DNA of 46,828 nt from Bradyrhizobium acaciae (GTDB lineage Bacteria; Pseudomonadota; Alphaproteobacteria; Rhizobiales; Xanthobacteraceae). Every line of letters starts with the position of its first letter. Positions within the stretch are counted from its first letter, which is position 1. This document shows positions 32,529 to 40,457 of this stretch, one piece after another. The stretch covers positions 1-46,828 of the forward strand of contig NZ_JACMYK010000050.1 in assembly GCF_020889785.1 (NCBI RefSeq). The letters are read 5' to 3'. The notes beneath the pieces are model-generated. The model worked only from the letters and a program-made list of their open reading frames with translations. It made no database searches and was not told where the DNA came from. Made by a program: the position numbers and the translations under genes.

Positions 32529-32858
32529 ATGAAACGAGTAGCTGTTGTCTCGGCCGTCGCCGTGATCGTCATGGGGAGTCTCGCGTCGACGGAAGCTGCT
32601 GCGGGTGGTAGGCGCGGAGATGCCGTGGCTGTTGGCATTGTTGGCGGCCTCGCCGTCGGCGCCCTGCTGGGCTCCACCATGACTGCGCGGGCAGCTCCGG
32701 CCTATGTCTACGAGAGGGGCTATTATTCGCCTGCCCCTGTCGTCCACTACCATCGTCACGTCTACGACTATGGCGACGAATATCCGGGCGGATATGATCA
32801 CGGTTATACATCCGGATATCGCGAAGGATACTCGGATGGCTACTGGGATAACGATTGA
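32529..32858 (+). CDS. small exported Tyr/Gly/Asp-rich protein
   Basis: A 109-residue protein with a signal peptide (VAVVSAVAVIVMGSLASTEAAAGG), then a glycine-zipper-like hydrophobic helix (VAVGIVGGLAVGALLGSTM) and a C-terminal region rich in Tyr, Gly and Asp with YXXGY spacing (DEYPGGYDHGYTSGYREGYSDGY, in part). Small proteins of this type occur widely in rhizobia without known function. Membrane or outer-membrane association is likely. An arc of tyrosines could support cross-linking or aggregation; that is inference. Confidence 0.8.
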   Translation: MKRVAVVSAVAVIVMGSLASTEAAAGGRRGDAVAVGIVGGLAVGALLGSTMTARAAPAYVYERGYYSPAPVVHYHRHVYDYGDEYPGGYDHGYTSGYREGYSDGYWDND

Positions 32859-32861
32859 ACG

Positions 32862-32904
32862 CAGTTGGGCGTCGTCGCTGCAAGTCGGCGACGGCGCCCA
32901 ACTG
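32862..32904. terminator. long hairpin between convergent genes
   Basis: CAGTTGGGCGTCGTCGCT (32862-32879) pairs with GGCGACGGCGCCCAACTG (32887-32904) with 16 of 18 matches. It lies just after the stop of the small exported protein, with the convergent barrel gene ending at 32988. It lacks an obvious T-run and may act as a two-way terminator. Confidence 0.6.
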
Positions 32905-32987
32905 GCCGCACATCACCGCCGCTGATGGGCGAGAAGGATCTCCGCTGTCTCCGCCACGCTGTGAGAAGTCAGACCGGAAGCCCCGTC

Positions 32988-34157
32988 CTAATAGCTGATC
33001 CGCAGCCCGACGCCGCCGTGAAGCGTGTTGCCGACCGGCTGTGGCCCCGCGGTGCCGTTCAGGAAGATATCGGCGATCCAGCCCTTGGTGATGCGGAAGC
33101 CGACGCGGCCGCCATATTCGAACCAGCCCTGGTTGCCGATCGTCGGCACGATGGTCCCGTCGCCGGTGACGGTGGCGACGATCCCGGAATGGGAGGCGAA
33201 GGATTGCACCCAGCCGCCATTGATGTTGGTCTCGATGTTCGATCCAAACAGATGCGTCCACTGGCCGCCGATCTTGACCAGGCTGGTGCGATCGGTGCCG
33301 TCGGCGATGGTGGCGTCGAACGGATTGAAAGCCATGGCGGGATCGCTGTAGCCCTTGACCCGCTGCCACAGCTGCCAGACTTCGACGGACGCTGCGAGCT
33401 CGTCACGCGCCGACAGCCGGTTGATCCAGCCCGCGCGGCCGTAGACGCCGTAATTCTCGCTCGAAGTCTGGCTGGTGACCGACACCGGGCCGAGGCTTGT
33501 CGCATAGTTGCGGGTGTAGCGCACCTTCTCGGACGGCGAGAGGATGGTGCCGATGTCGAAGAACGGGCGCGACGAGCCCCAGTCGACGAAGTCGTAGCGC
33601 AGCGCGAAGGCGCCGATCGGCGCGCTGGTGACGTTGTAGCCGCCCTCGCCATACTGCGTGTAGGCGATGCCGGCGAGCAGCGACAGATTCGGCGTAATGG
33701 TCTTGCGGCCGTGGATGCCGGCCGAGAACGACCCGGCCGAGCCGAACGCGCTGATGCAGTCGTCGCAATTGACCTGCTCATTGACGCCGAGCAGCACCGA
33801 GCCGAGCACGCGGTTGGTGATCATCTGGTTGAAGCGCTGGTCGGCGAGGCCGTTGATCGAACTGCCGCTCGACGGCGCGCCGGTGATCGGTGTCGGAGAG
33901 GGGCTCGGCGTTGGGGTCGGCGTGGGAGTGGGTGTGGGTGTCGGCGTAGGCGATGGTGTGGCCGTAGGTGTCGGCGTCGGTGTGGGGGTCGCTCCACAGT
34001 TCGACGACAGGTTGGTATCCGAGTTGCAGTTCGGCGTTGGAGATTGAGCCTGGGCCGGAGCAGCCAGCGCCTGCAGCATCGCGAGCGACAGCGCCAACGT
34101 CACGGCCGCCGGCAGGATCAGGTGATGGAAGCGCCGCGCCATCGTCACCGTCCGCAC
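32988..34157 (-). CDS. outer-membrane autotransporter-type beta-barrel protein
   Basis: This 389-residue protein has a signal peptide (LILPAAVTLALSLAMLQALA, cleaved near AQA), a Pro-Thr/Ser repeat linker at about 57-90, and a C-terminal beta-barrel domain of some 260 residues with alternating strands (PNLSLLAGIAYTQYGEGGYN, GGRVGFRITKGW) ending GGVGLRISY, the aromatic end expected for outer-membrane insertion. There is no large passenger domain; two cysteine pairs flank the linker (NCNSD, NLSSNCG and CDDC). The start at 34157 overlaps the FecR-like stop; 34142 (MARRFHH) is the alternative. It is the second gene after the FecR-like one, so both are likely coexpressed. Function unknown. Confidence 0.85.
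   Translation of the reverse strand: MRTVTMARRFHHLILPAAVTLALSLAMLQALAAPAQAQSPTPNCNSDTNLSSNCGATPTPTPTPTATPSPTPTPTPTPTPTPTPSPSPTPITGAPSSGSSINGLADQRFNQMITNRVLGSVLLGVNEQVNCDDCISAFGSAGSFSAGIHGRKTITPNLSLLAGIAYTQYGEGGYNVTSAPIGAFALRYDFVDWGSSRPFFDIGTILSPSEKVRYTRNYATSLGPVSVTSQTSSENYGVYGRAGWINRLSARDELAASVEVWQLWQRVKGYSDPAMAFNPFDATIADGTDRTSLVKIGGQWTHLFGSNIETNINGGWVQSFASHSGIVATVTGDGTIVPTIGNQGWFEYGGRVGFRITKGWIADIFLNGTAGPQPVGNTLHGGVGLRISY
33891..33993 (-). repeat. Pro-Thr codon repeat in the barrel gene
   Basis: The segment consists of short GT-rich units (on the + strand GGTGTGGGTGTC, GGCGTAGG and similar) encoding alternating Pro and Thr with a few Ser and Ala. The units are not identical, so it is a degenerate minisatellite. 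Six-base units would keep the frame when the number changes, so linker length could vary between strains. Confidence 0.7.
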
Positions 34158-34849
34158 AGCATGCCGGTGTCGTCGACCGGAGGCGTCACCGGTGTCGCAT
34201 CGGCGAACTGGGTGACGGTGCAGAGCCCTGCGGCCTGGCTACAAGTCGCGGCAAAGGTCCAGGGCGGGTTGTTGGTCTTCTGGATCGTGGTGCGGCCGCC
34301 GCTCGAGGTGATGATCGCGGTGTCGCCGGGTTGGGTCAGGTCGATGCACTGCCGGTTCGACGTACACACCGTCGATGCGCCTTCCTGCAACACCACAACG
34401 GTCTTGCCGCGCTGTGACAGAATATCGAGGATCGTGCCGCGAACGCCGATGGTCGCGAGCGGCGTGACGATCTTGTAGGCGGCCTTATCAGAGTGGCCGG
34501 TGACGAAGCGGAACGCGCCCGAGGTCAGGCGGATCGCGACATCTCGATAATGATGCTCGTCGTCGAACACGGTGCGATCGAGCTTGAGTGAGGCATTCGG
34601 CCCGAGCGAGAGGTTGGTGCTGTCGGCCATCACCAGCCGCGCGGCGCTTTCGAGACCGGTGCGCACCGTCTCATCGCGCAGCAGCGCATCGCCGACATTG
34701 ATCGGCGTGGTGGCGGCTGCAACGCGGACCACCTCGTTCTTCACCATCGCCGCCTCGCCGACGCGTGTCTGCGCCTGAGCGGGATGCGCCGTCAGTGCGA
34801 CGGCAAGACCGAGTGTAAGCAGGGAGAAAAGGCTGCGAGGCGAATTCAT
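34145..34849 (-). CDS. exported FecR-domain protein
   Basis: A 234-residue protein with a signal peptide (LFSLLTLGLAVALTAHPAQA). A FecR domain occupies about 50-165: VGDALLRDETVRTGLESAARLVMADSTNLSLGP and on, then YKIVTPLATIGVRGTILDIL. FecR domains are normally the periplasmic half of iron sensor-regulators that control a sigma factor, but many exported single-domain members stand without one, as here: no sigma factor or TonB receptor is close. The C-terminal part has four cysteines likely to form disulphides. It is cotranscribed with the barrel gene, which it overlaps. Confidence 0.87.
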   Translation of the reverse strand: MNSPRSLFSLLTLGLAVALTAHPAQAQTRVGEAAMVKNEVVRVAAATTPINVGDALLRDETVRTGLESAARLVMADSTNLSLGPNASLKLDRTVFDDEHHYRDVAIRLTSGAFRFVTGHSDKAAYKIVTPLATIGVRGTILDILSQRGKTVVVLQEGASTVCTSNRQCIDLTQPGDTAIITSSGGRTTIQKTNNPPWTFAATCSQAAGLCTVTQFADATPVTPPVDDTGMLCGR

Positions 34850-35085
34850 TGCAATACCGATCGACTGAACGCTGTCATCGTACCGGATCGGCCATGCATC
34901 TGATATTGTATATATGTCACAAACTCCCCCGAGGTGACTGGATGGTTAGTGTCGGTCGATTCGAATACGTTCAACGCCGCGGATGTGAAAGTGAGTTCCG
35001 ATCACACAGGTCACACTCGTCGCGCGCGACGGCGCGATAGCTCACACTTCGCTCACACTCGTTCTCCTCGCAGCGTGCTCGCCCT

Positions 35086-36390
35086 TTGATCATTGCATCC
35101 AAATCTTCCTCAGGTCTGCGGCGTCCTGCCGCGCGCGCGGCGGTTGTCGCGGCGATCATCTTCGTCATCGCCCATGTCGCGCTGCTGCTCGGGATCACCA
35201 CGCCGGACAAGCTCTATTTCGATGAGGTGCATTACGTGCCGGCGGCGCGGCAGATGCTCCTGCCGGTGCTCGATGGCCCGATCCTCAACCCCATGCATCC
35301 GCCGCTCGCCAAGCAGATCATCGCGCTCTCGATCAAGGCGTTCGGCGACGGGCCGTTGGGATGGCGTTATCCCGCGGCGCTGTTCGGTGCGCTCGCACTG
35401 GTCGCCGTCTATCTCGGCGCGCTGGCGCTGTTCGCATCGCAGGAACGCGCCGTCGCAGCCATGCTGCTCGCCGTCTTCAACCAGATGCTGTTCGTGCAGT
35501 CGCGGATTGCGATGCTGGATATTTTCGCGCTCGCCTTCTGCCTGTTCGCGATTGCAGCGTTCATCCACGGCTTCCGGCAAGCGCGGCCGCACGCCGCCTT
35601 CGCGCTGGCGGGATTGGCCGCGGGGCTTGCGTGTGCGTGCAAATGGAGCGGGCTGTTCGTGCTCGCGACCTGTGTCGCGATCGTAGTCGTGATCCGCCTG
35701 ATGCAGGGCTGGCGCACGCGCTTTGCCGACGCCAATGCGGAGGATTGGTACCGGCCGGACCTCTGGCCGGATTTCCGCCTTTCGCAGTTCATTGCCTGTT
35801 TCGTGCTGATTCCGGCTGCCGCCTATCTCGCAACCTTCGTGCCGCTCTACGGCCTCTCGTTCAGCGACATCATGGAGGCGCAGCGCCGCATCTTTGCCGA
35901 CAACACCACGACCGCGATCGCGGGCCACACCTATATGAGCTCGTGGCCGTCCTGGCCGTTCCTGGTGCGCCCGGTCTGGTATCTGTTCGAGAAGGTCGGC
36001 GACGACACCTTCGCCGCGATCGTGTTTCTCGGCAACCCGCTGGTGCTGTGGCCGGCGTTGATCGCGCTGATCGTCGCGTTGCGCGACTGGATCGTCGGGC
36101 GCAGCCGCGATGCGTTTCTCGTACTGGCGTTCTACCTTGGCCCGTATCTCGCCTGGGCGCTGCTGCCGCGCACGCTCGGCTTCATCTATTACTATCTTCC
36201 GGCCGCGACGACTGCGAGCTTCGTGCTGGTCTACGCCTTGACGCGCAGGGGCGCACCGCACTGGCTGCTATGGGCTTTCGTGGCGGTGGGATGCGCGGGA
36301 TTCATCGCGATGCTGCCGGTCACGGCCGCATTCGTCGGTACGTCGATGGCGACTTTCAATCGGCTGATGCTGTTCCAGAGCTGGATTTGA
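35086..36390 (+). CDS. PMT-like GT39 protein O-mannosyltransferase family protein
   Basis: A 434-residue polytopic protein with about ten membrane segments. The N-terminal signature YFDEVHYVPAARQM and MHPPLAKQIIAL, with an acidic pair and a later RYPAALFG, is the dolichyl-phosphate-mannose transferase (PMT) pattern; the family moves a sugar from a lipid phosphate to a protein in bacteria such as actinomycetes. Loop WPFLVRPVWYLFE and PRTLGFIYYYLPA are also typical. The start is a TTG at 35086, without a strong ribosome site. Upstream (34850-35085) lies a gap with four TCACAC copies (35002, 35011, 35042, 35053). It is convergent with ompA across a strong hairpin. Acceptor unknown. Confidence 0.85.
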   Translation: MIIASKSSSGLRRPAARAAVVAAIIFVIAHVALLLGITTPDKLYFDEVHYVPAARQMLLPVLDGPILNPMHPPLAKQIIALSIKAFGDGPLGWRYPAALFGALALVAVYLGALALFASQERAVAAMLLAVFNQMLFVQSRIAMLDIFALAFCLFAIAAFIHGFRQARPHAAFALAGLAAGLACACKWSGLFVLATCVAIVVVIRLMQGWRTRFADANAEDWYRPDLWPDFRLSQFIACFVLIPAAAYLATFVPLYGLSFSDIMEAQRRIFADNTTTAIAGHTYMSSWPSWPFLVRPVWYLFEKVGDDTFAAIVFLGNPLVLWPALIALIVALRDWIVGRSRDAFLVLAFYLGPYLAWALLPRTLGFIYYYLPAATTASFVLVYALTRRGAPHWLLWAFVAVGCAGFIAMLPVTAAFVGTSMATFNRLMLFQSWI

Positions 36391-36406
36391 ATCTCTCTGA
36401 AACAAG

Positions 36407-36438
36407 CGATCCGCCTGCCGGGCATGGCAGGCGGATCG
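36407..36438. terminator. perfect 13-bp hairpin between convergent genes
   Basis: CGATCCGCCTGCC (36407-36419) pairs perfectly with GGCAGGCGGATCG (36426-36438) around a 6-base loop. It lies between the PMT-like stop (36390) and the OmpA-like stop (36452). On the leftward strand TTGTTTC follows the stem. A bidirectional terminator is the likely role. Confidence 0.8.
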
Positions 36439-36451
36439 GGAGTGCGGGAGA

Positions 36452-37081
36452 TTATTGCTGCGCCGTCTTGGTATCCATGTTGACGACCTGCACGCGGCGA
36501 TTGGTCGGGTCCATCGGCGCGTTCGGGTCCTTCGGCCGGGTCTTGCCGTAGCCGACGGTCACGAGATCGGAGCCGTTCAGGCCGTAGTGCTCGACCAGAT
36601 AGGTCTTGATGGTGTCGGCGCGGCGCTCCGAGAGGTCCTGATTATAGGCCTCGCCGCCGATGGCGTCGGTATGGCCGGCGAGGACGAAGGTGGAGCCCTT
36701 CATGCTGGCATCCGACAGCGCCTTGCCGAGTTCCTGCACCGCCTGGGTCGAGCCCTTGCTGATATCGGCGGAGTTGTAGTCGAAGTGAATCTCCAGATCG
36801 ATCTTCGGCTTGTTGGCGGCGATGTCGGCGATCTCCTGGCGTTCGCCGAGCGAAAGCGAACGGGTCTGCCGGTTGCGAACGGTGTTGAGGAAGCTCGTCT
36901 CCCTGGCCGTTGCGGCCGGGTCGACCTGCGTGCCGGAGAGGCTGCGGGTGGCGGACTTCGGTTTCAACGCATTGAGGATCTGGGCGGCCGGAATGGTGTC
37001 GCTGCCGGCCAGTGCGACGCCCGCCGTCATCGACAGCGCGGCGCCGATTGTCAAAAGAGACATGGAAAGAGAGCGGGGCAT
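36452..37081 (-). CDS. OmpA-family peptidoglycan-associated protein
   Basis: A 209-residue exported protein: signal peptide (SLLTIGAALSMTAGVALAGS), a middle region of about 75 residues with no known domain, and a C-terminal OmpA domain. That domain has HFDYNSADISKGSTQAVQELGKAL, FVLAGHTDAIGGEAYNQDLSERRADT and the final RRVQVV, including the aspartate and arginine that bind diaminopimelate. It anchors the envelope to peptidoglycan, without a beta-barrel of its own. The start at 37081 is followed by a basic MPRSLS. The 160-base divergent gap holds a CRP-like site at 37167. Confidence 0.93.
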   Translation of the reverse strand: MPRSLSMSLLTIGAALSMTAGVALAGSDTIPAAQILNALKPKSATRSLSGTQVDPAATARETSFLNTVRNRQTRSLSLGERQEIADIAANKPKIDLEIHFDYNSADISKGSTQAVQELGKALSDASMKGSTFVLAGHTDAIGGEAYNQDLSERRADTIKTYLVEHYGLNGSDLVTVGYGKTRPKDPNAPMDPTNRRVQVVNMDTKTAQQ

Positions 37082-37166
37082 GGTTTTCGTCCTTAAATCT
37101 GTGCCAGCCGATCCGGCTTGCTGTCGTTTTGATGCTGGGAACCTAGGACCGGTTCAAAGTCCGGAA

Positions 37167-37182
37167 TGTGATCTGGGTCACG
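37167..37182. promoter_or_regulatory. CRP/FNR-like TGTGA-N6-TCACG site
   Basis: TGTGA at 37167-37171 and TCACG at 37178-37182 are separated by 6 bases and match 9 of 10 positions of the E. coli CRP half-sites TGTGA and TCACA. It lies between the divergent OmpA-like gene (start 37081) and the small gene at 37242. Whether a CRP/FNR-family protein binds it here is unknown. Confidence 0.4.
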
Positions 37183-37241
37183 GTTTGGTGTGCCGCGCCC
37201 CCTGTGCCAACCGGGGGTAGACTGCGGAGAGGGAGGGCAGC

Positions 37242-37496
37242 ATGGCCCACGTCAATCGCGTCCTTCGCTCGATCAATGACGAGGACGCCACGCGCTGCGT
37301 CGATATCTTCCTGCGCCCGGAAGGCAGCATCGGCTTCGAGGAATTTCGGCGGGACGTGGAAGATGGCCGCGGCTGGTTTCCAATTGGCGGCCATTCGTCC
37401 CGGGTCTTCCATGAGGAAAGCGCCGCGCTCGCGGCGGCGATGGCAGACGTTCCCTGGCTGCGGCGGGCTGTGGATCGGCCTGGCAGGCCGGAATAG
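37242..37496 (+). CDS. small conserved-looking hypothetical protein
   Basis: An 84-residue soluble protein, MAHVNRVLRSINDEDATRCVDIF and on, without signal peptide or known motif. A GGAGGG ribosome site precedes the start. The protein is acidic in the first half with aromatic residues around FEEFRRDVEDGRGWFPIGGHSS. Codon use looks coding. I do not recognise the family. Confidence 0.7.
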   Translation: MAHVNRVLRSINDEDATRCVDIFLRPEGSIGFEEFRRDVEDGRGWFPIGGHSSRVFHEESAALAAAMADVPWLRRAVDRPGRPE

Positions 37497-37587
37497 CTGG
37501 TACGCCAGAGCAGGCATGATGATGCGGGGCTGATTTCCACCGCGCGGCTCTCCACACCTGCGCGAATCTCACTACATTGCTTGGGCA

Positions 37588-38751
37588 ATGCCCCGCGCCG
37601 CCGAACCCTTATCCCTGGACAATGCCGCCGCCCGCCACATCTGGCTGCGCGCGCAGCGGCTCGATACACAGGCGCCGTTCGGAGAGGGGGCGTCAGCCGT
37701 GGCGGCCGCGGTCGACCATCTCGGCTATGTGCAGATCGATACCATCAACGTGATCGAGCGCTGCCATCACCACATCCTGTTCACCCGGATTCCGGACTAC
37801 CGCCGCGCCGACCTCAAGCAGGCGCAGAGCCAGGACAAGAGCGTGTTCGAATACTGGACGCACGCGCTGTCCTACGTGCCGTCCAAGGACATCGGCATCT
37901 TCCTGCCGGCGATGAAGGCGCACAAGCGCGACGGCCACAAATGGTTCTCGTCGGTGACCCCCGCGGATACCCGCAAGATCATGCGGCTGCTGCGCGAGGG
38001 ACCGCTGACCATCCGCGACATCGAAGATGACGTGCTGACCGAGAAGGAGCATCTCTGGCAGAGCCGGAAACCCTCCAAGCGCGCGTTGCAGCTCGCCTTC
38101 TATGGCGGCGTGGTCACGATCAGCGAGCGCGCCGGCATGCTGAAGACCTACGAGCTGATGAGCAGGCATTTCGGCTGGGACAAGCCGCCGAAACCCGCAC
38201 CGGCCTCGGCCCGGACAACCTATCTGCTCGACCGCGCGCTGCGCTCGCAGGGCATCGTCAGCCTGGATTCGATCTGCCATCTCGATGCGCCGAGCAAGAA
38301 GGCGGTGCGCAGCCTGATCGAGGCGAGGGTGCGCCGAAAAGAGCTGGTCCGGATCGCGCTCGATGGCGCCGGCAAGCAGGAGCATTGGGCGCGCCCCGAG
38401 GTTCTGGAAGCGGCCGGCGAGGGGGATCCCTCCCTGGTCCACATCCTCTCGCCGTTCGATCCCCTGATCATCCAGCGCAAGCGGACCGAGCTGTTCTTCG
38501 GCTACGGCCACCGCTTCGAGGCCTATGTGCCGAAGGAGAAGCGCCTGTTCGGCTATTTCGCGCTGCCGGTGCTGGTCGGCGACGACATCGTCGCGGCCCT
38601 CGACCTGAAGACCGACCGGCAGAACAAGAAGCTGCTGATGCAGAAATGGAGCTGGGTCGGCAACGGCAGGAAGCCGGCCTCGCGCAAGGAGCTGAAGCGC
38701 CGCATCGAGGAGGAGCTCGACCGCTTCGAGCGATTCCAGCTCGCCGAATAA
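37588..38751 (+). CDS. YcaQ-like winged-helix DNA glycosylase
   Basis: A 387-residue protein of the winged-helix HTH_42 (AlkZ/YcaQ) family. These DNA glycosylases remove bulky or cross-linked alkylated bases. The catalytic-type motif Q49-x-D51 (VQIDTINVIERCHH) corresponds to the QxD of YcaQ, in contrast to the QxQ of AlkZ. Later features are EYWTHALSYVPSKD, the wing region RKPSKRALQLAFYGG and PFDPLIIQRKRTELFF with GYRHRF-like GYGHRFEAYVPKEKR. The length is normal. The start at 37588 (MPRAAEPLSLD) is the first in frame. The reading is strong for family and moderate for activity. Confidence 0.9.
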   Translation: MPRAAEPLSLDNAAARHIWLRAQRLDTQAPFGEGASAVAAAVDHLGYVQIDTINVIERCHHHILFTRIPDYRRADLKQAQSQDKSVFEYWTHALSYVPSKDIGIFLPAMKAHKRDGHKWFSSVTPADTRKIMRLLREGPLTIRDIEDDVLTEKEHLWQSRKPSKRALQLAFYGGVVTISERAGMLKTYELMSRHFGWDKPPKPAPASARTTYLLDRALRSQGIVSLDSICHLDAPSKKAVRSLIEARVRRKELVRIALDGAGKQEHWARPEVLEAAGEGDPSLVHILSPFDPLIIQRKRTELFFGYGHRFEAYVPKEKRLFGYFALPVLVGDDIVAALDLKTDRQNKKLLMQKWSWVGNGRKPASRKELKRRIEEELDRFERFQLAE

Positions 38752-38849
38752 AGTTCCGCATTCCGGCTGTGCGCTACGAGTTTTTGTCATTGCTCAAGGC
38801 CGGGCCACCCAATAATCCTCAGGGCAAGCAATAGCTTTGGGGGAAACAG

Positions 38850-40175
38850 ATGAGCCAGACCGCAACCCTTGCGCCTGATGGCGGCGCCCGCAGCGAGGTC
38901 GAGACGTCCACGATCCGCGCGATCTCCTGGCGGCTGATCCCGTTCCTGATCCTGGCCTACTTCTTCTCCTATCTCGACCGCGTCAATCTCAGCTTCGCCG
39001 CGCTCACCATGAACGCGGAGCTGAAGTTCTCGCCGCTTGTGTTCTCGTTCGGCGCCGGCATCTTCTTCATCGGCTATTTCATCTTCGAGGTACCGAGCAA
39101 TCTGGCGCTCGAGAAGTTCGGCGCCAGCAAATGGATCGCCCGCATCATGGTGAGCTGGGGCATTCTCTCGGCCCTGATGGCGGCGGTCTATGACGAGCAC
39201 AGCTTCTACGCGCTGCGCTTCCTCCTCGGCGTCGCCGAGGCCGGCTTCTTCCCCGGTATCATCCTTTATCTCACCTACTGGTACCCGGCCGAATATCGCG
39301 CCCGCTTCCTCGCCGCCTTCGCGATCGCCGTCCCGGTCTCGACGGCGATCGGCGCGCCGATCTCGGGCCTTCTGCTCGGGCTCGACGGCGTCTTGGGTCT
39401 GAAGGGCTGGCAGTGGCTGTTCATCATCGAGGGCGTTCCCTCGGTGCTGCTCGGCATCGTCACCTGGTTTTATCTGACCGACCGGCCGGAGAAGGCCGAC
39501 TGGCTCTCGGCCGAGCAGAAGGCTTGGCTGAAGTCGAAGCTCGATGCCGAGGTCGCGGCGAAGCAGGCGGCCAAGCACTTCACGCTGTTCGAGGCCCTGT
39601 CCTCGCCGAAGGTGCTGGCGCTCAGCGCGATCTATTTCGGCTTCGTGGCCGCGCTCTACGGCATGCAGTTCTGGCTGCCGCAGATCGTCAAGGCGTTCGG
39701 CCTGACCAACGCGCAGACCGGCTTCGTCACCGCGATCCCCTATGCGTTCGGCACGGTTGCGATGATCCTGTGGGCACGCCGCTCGGACGCCGCGCGCGAG
39801 CGGGTGTTTCATGTCGGAGCGCCGCTGCTGCTGACGGCGCTGGCGCTCGCCGTCTCCAGCTCCATCACCGATCCGATCATGACCATGGTCGTGCTGACGG
39901 TCGCCGCGATCGGTATCTTCTGCACCTTCGCGGTGTTCTGGACGCTGCCGACGGCCTGGCTGTCCGGCACTGCCGCCGCCGGCGCAATCGCGCTGATCAA
40001 CTCGATCGGCAACCTCGCCGGCTTCGGCGGACCCTATCTGATCGGCTGGGTCAAGGAGGCGACCGGCAGCACCTCGACCGGCCTATTGGTGCTGTCATTG
40101 CTGCCGCTGATCGGCGGGCTCCTGGTGTTCCTCGGCAGCCACGAGACCAAGACCGAGTTTGCGGGGGCGAAGTAG
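38850..40175 (+). CDS. MFS transporter, anion:cation symporter type
   Basis: A 441-residue protein with 12 membrane segments and the family motif YFFSYLDRVNLSFAALTMN, then EVPSNLALEKFGASKWIAR. These mark the ACS branch that brings in organic anions such as tartrate, phthalate or galacturonate. Further typical stretches are RFLLGVAEAGFFPGIILYLTYWYP and INSIGNLAGFGGPYLIGWVKE. The start at 38850 follows GGGGGAAA. It stands alone; no catabolic genes adjoin it. The substrate is unknown. Confidence 0.92.
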   Translation: MSQTATLAPDGGARSEVETSTIRAISWRLIPFLILAYFFSYLDRVNLSFAALTMNAELKFSPLVFSFGAGIFFIGYFIFEVPSNLALEKFGASKWIARIMVSWGILSALMAAVYDEHSFYALRFLLGVAEAGFFPGIILYLTYWYPAEYRARFLAAFAIAVPVSTAIGAPISGLLLGLDGVLGLKGWQWLFIIEGVPSVLLGIVTWFYLTDRPEKADWLSAEQKAWLKSKLDAEVAAKQAAKHFTLFEALSSPKVLALSAIYFGFVAALYGMQFWLPQIVKAFGLTNAQTGFVTAIPYAFGTVAMILWARRSDAARERVFHVGAPLLLTALALAVSSSITDPIMTMVVLTVAAIGIFCTFAVFWTLPTAWLSGTAAAGAIALINSIGNLAGFGGPYLIGWVKEATGSTSTGLLVLSLLPLIGGLLVFLGSHETKTEFAGAK

Positions 40176-40386
40176 CTCGCGTCGTGACGGCTGCGTCGCT
40201 TCGCTCCGTCCGGGCTACGCACTAGACAAAAAAATCGAAAACAACCCCATGCACAGTCCCGGATTGCGCCAAGCCAGTCATCGGGCGCGCATTCGCGCGA
40301 GCTGCTGCCTTCATCCTGCTACGCACTGCTTTCCACTCGCCAGTCTCCCGGCCGAATGCCGCCCCTCCTCACGAACTGGTTACTAA

Positions 40387-40434
40387 TGACGAATATTGAC
40401 ATTCATCAGTGATAAATCGATACTCTTCATCAGT
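40387..40434 (+). promoter_or_regulatory. efflux operon promoter with likely TetR operator
   Basis: TTGACA (40396-40401), 17 bases, then GATACT (40419-40424) makes a good housekeeping promoter 34 bases before the membrane-fusion gene. It is overlapped by the imperfect palindrome TGACGAAT-N6-ATTCATCA (40387-40408) and a direct repeat of TTCATCAGT at 40402 and 40426, 24 bases apart. A repressor covering these would block the promoter. The best candidate is the TetR protein encoded at the end of the same operon. The rest of the 40176-40457 gap holds no gene. Confidence 0.7.
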
Positions 40435-40457
40435 CGTCAGCCCGATGGAGATTTCAG

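Noticed and set aside
34145..34849. Iron-starvation FecIR signalling system
   Set aside because: There is no extracytoplasmic sigma factor or TonB-dependent receptor adjoining the FecR gene.
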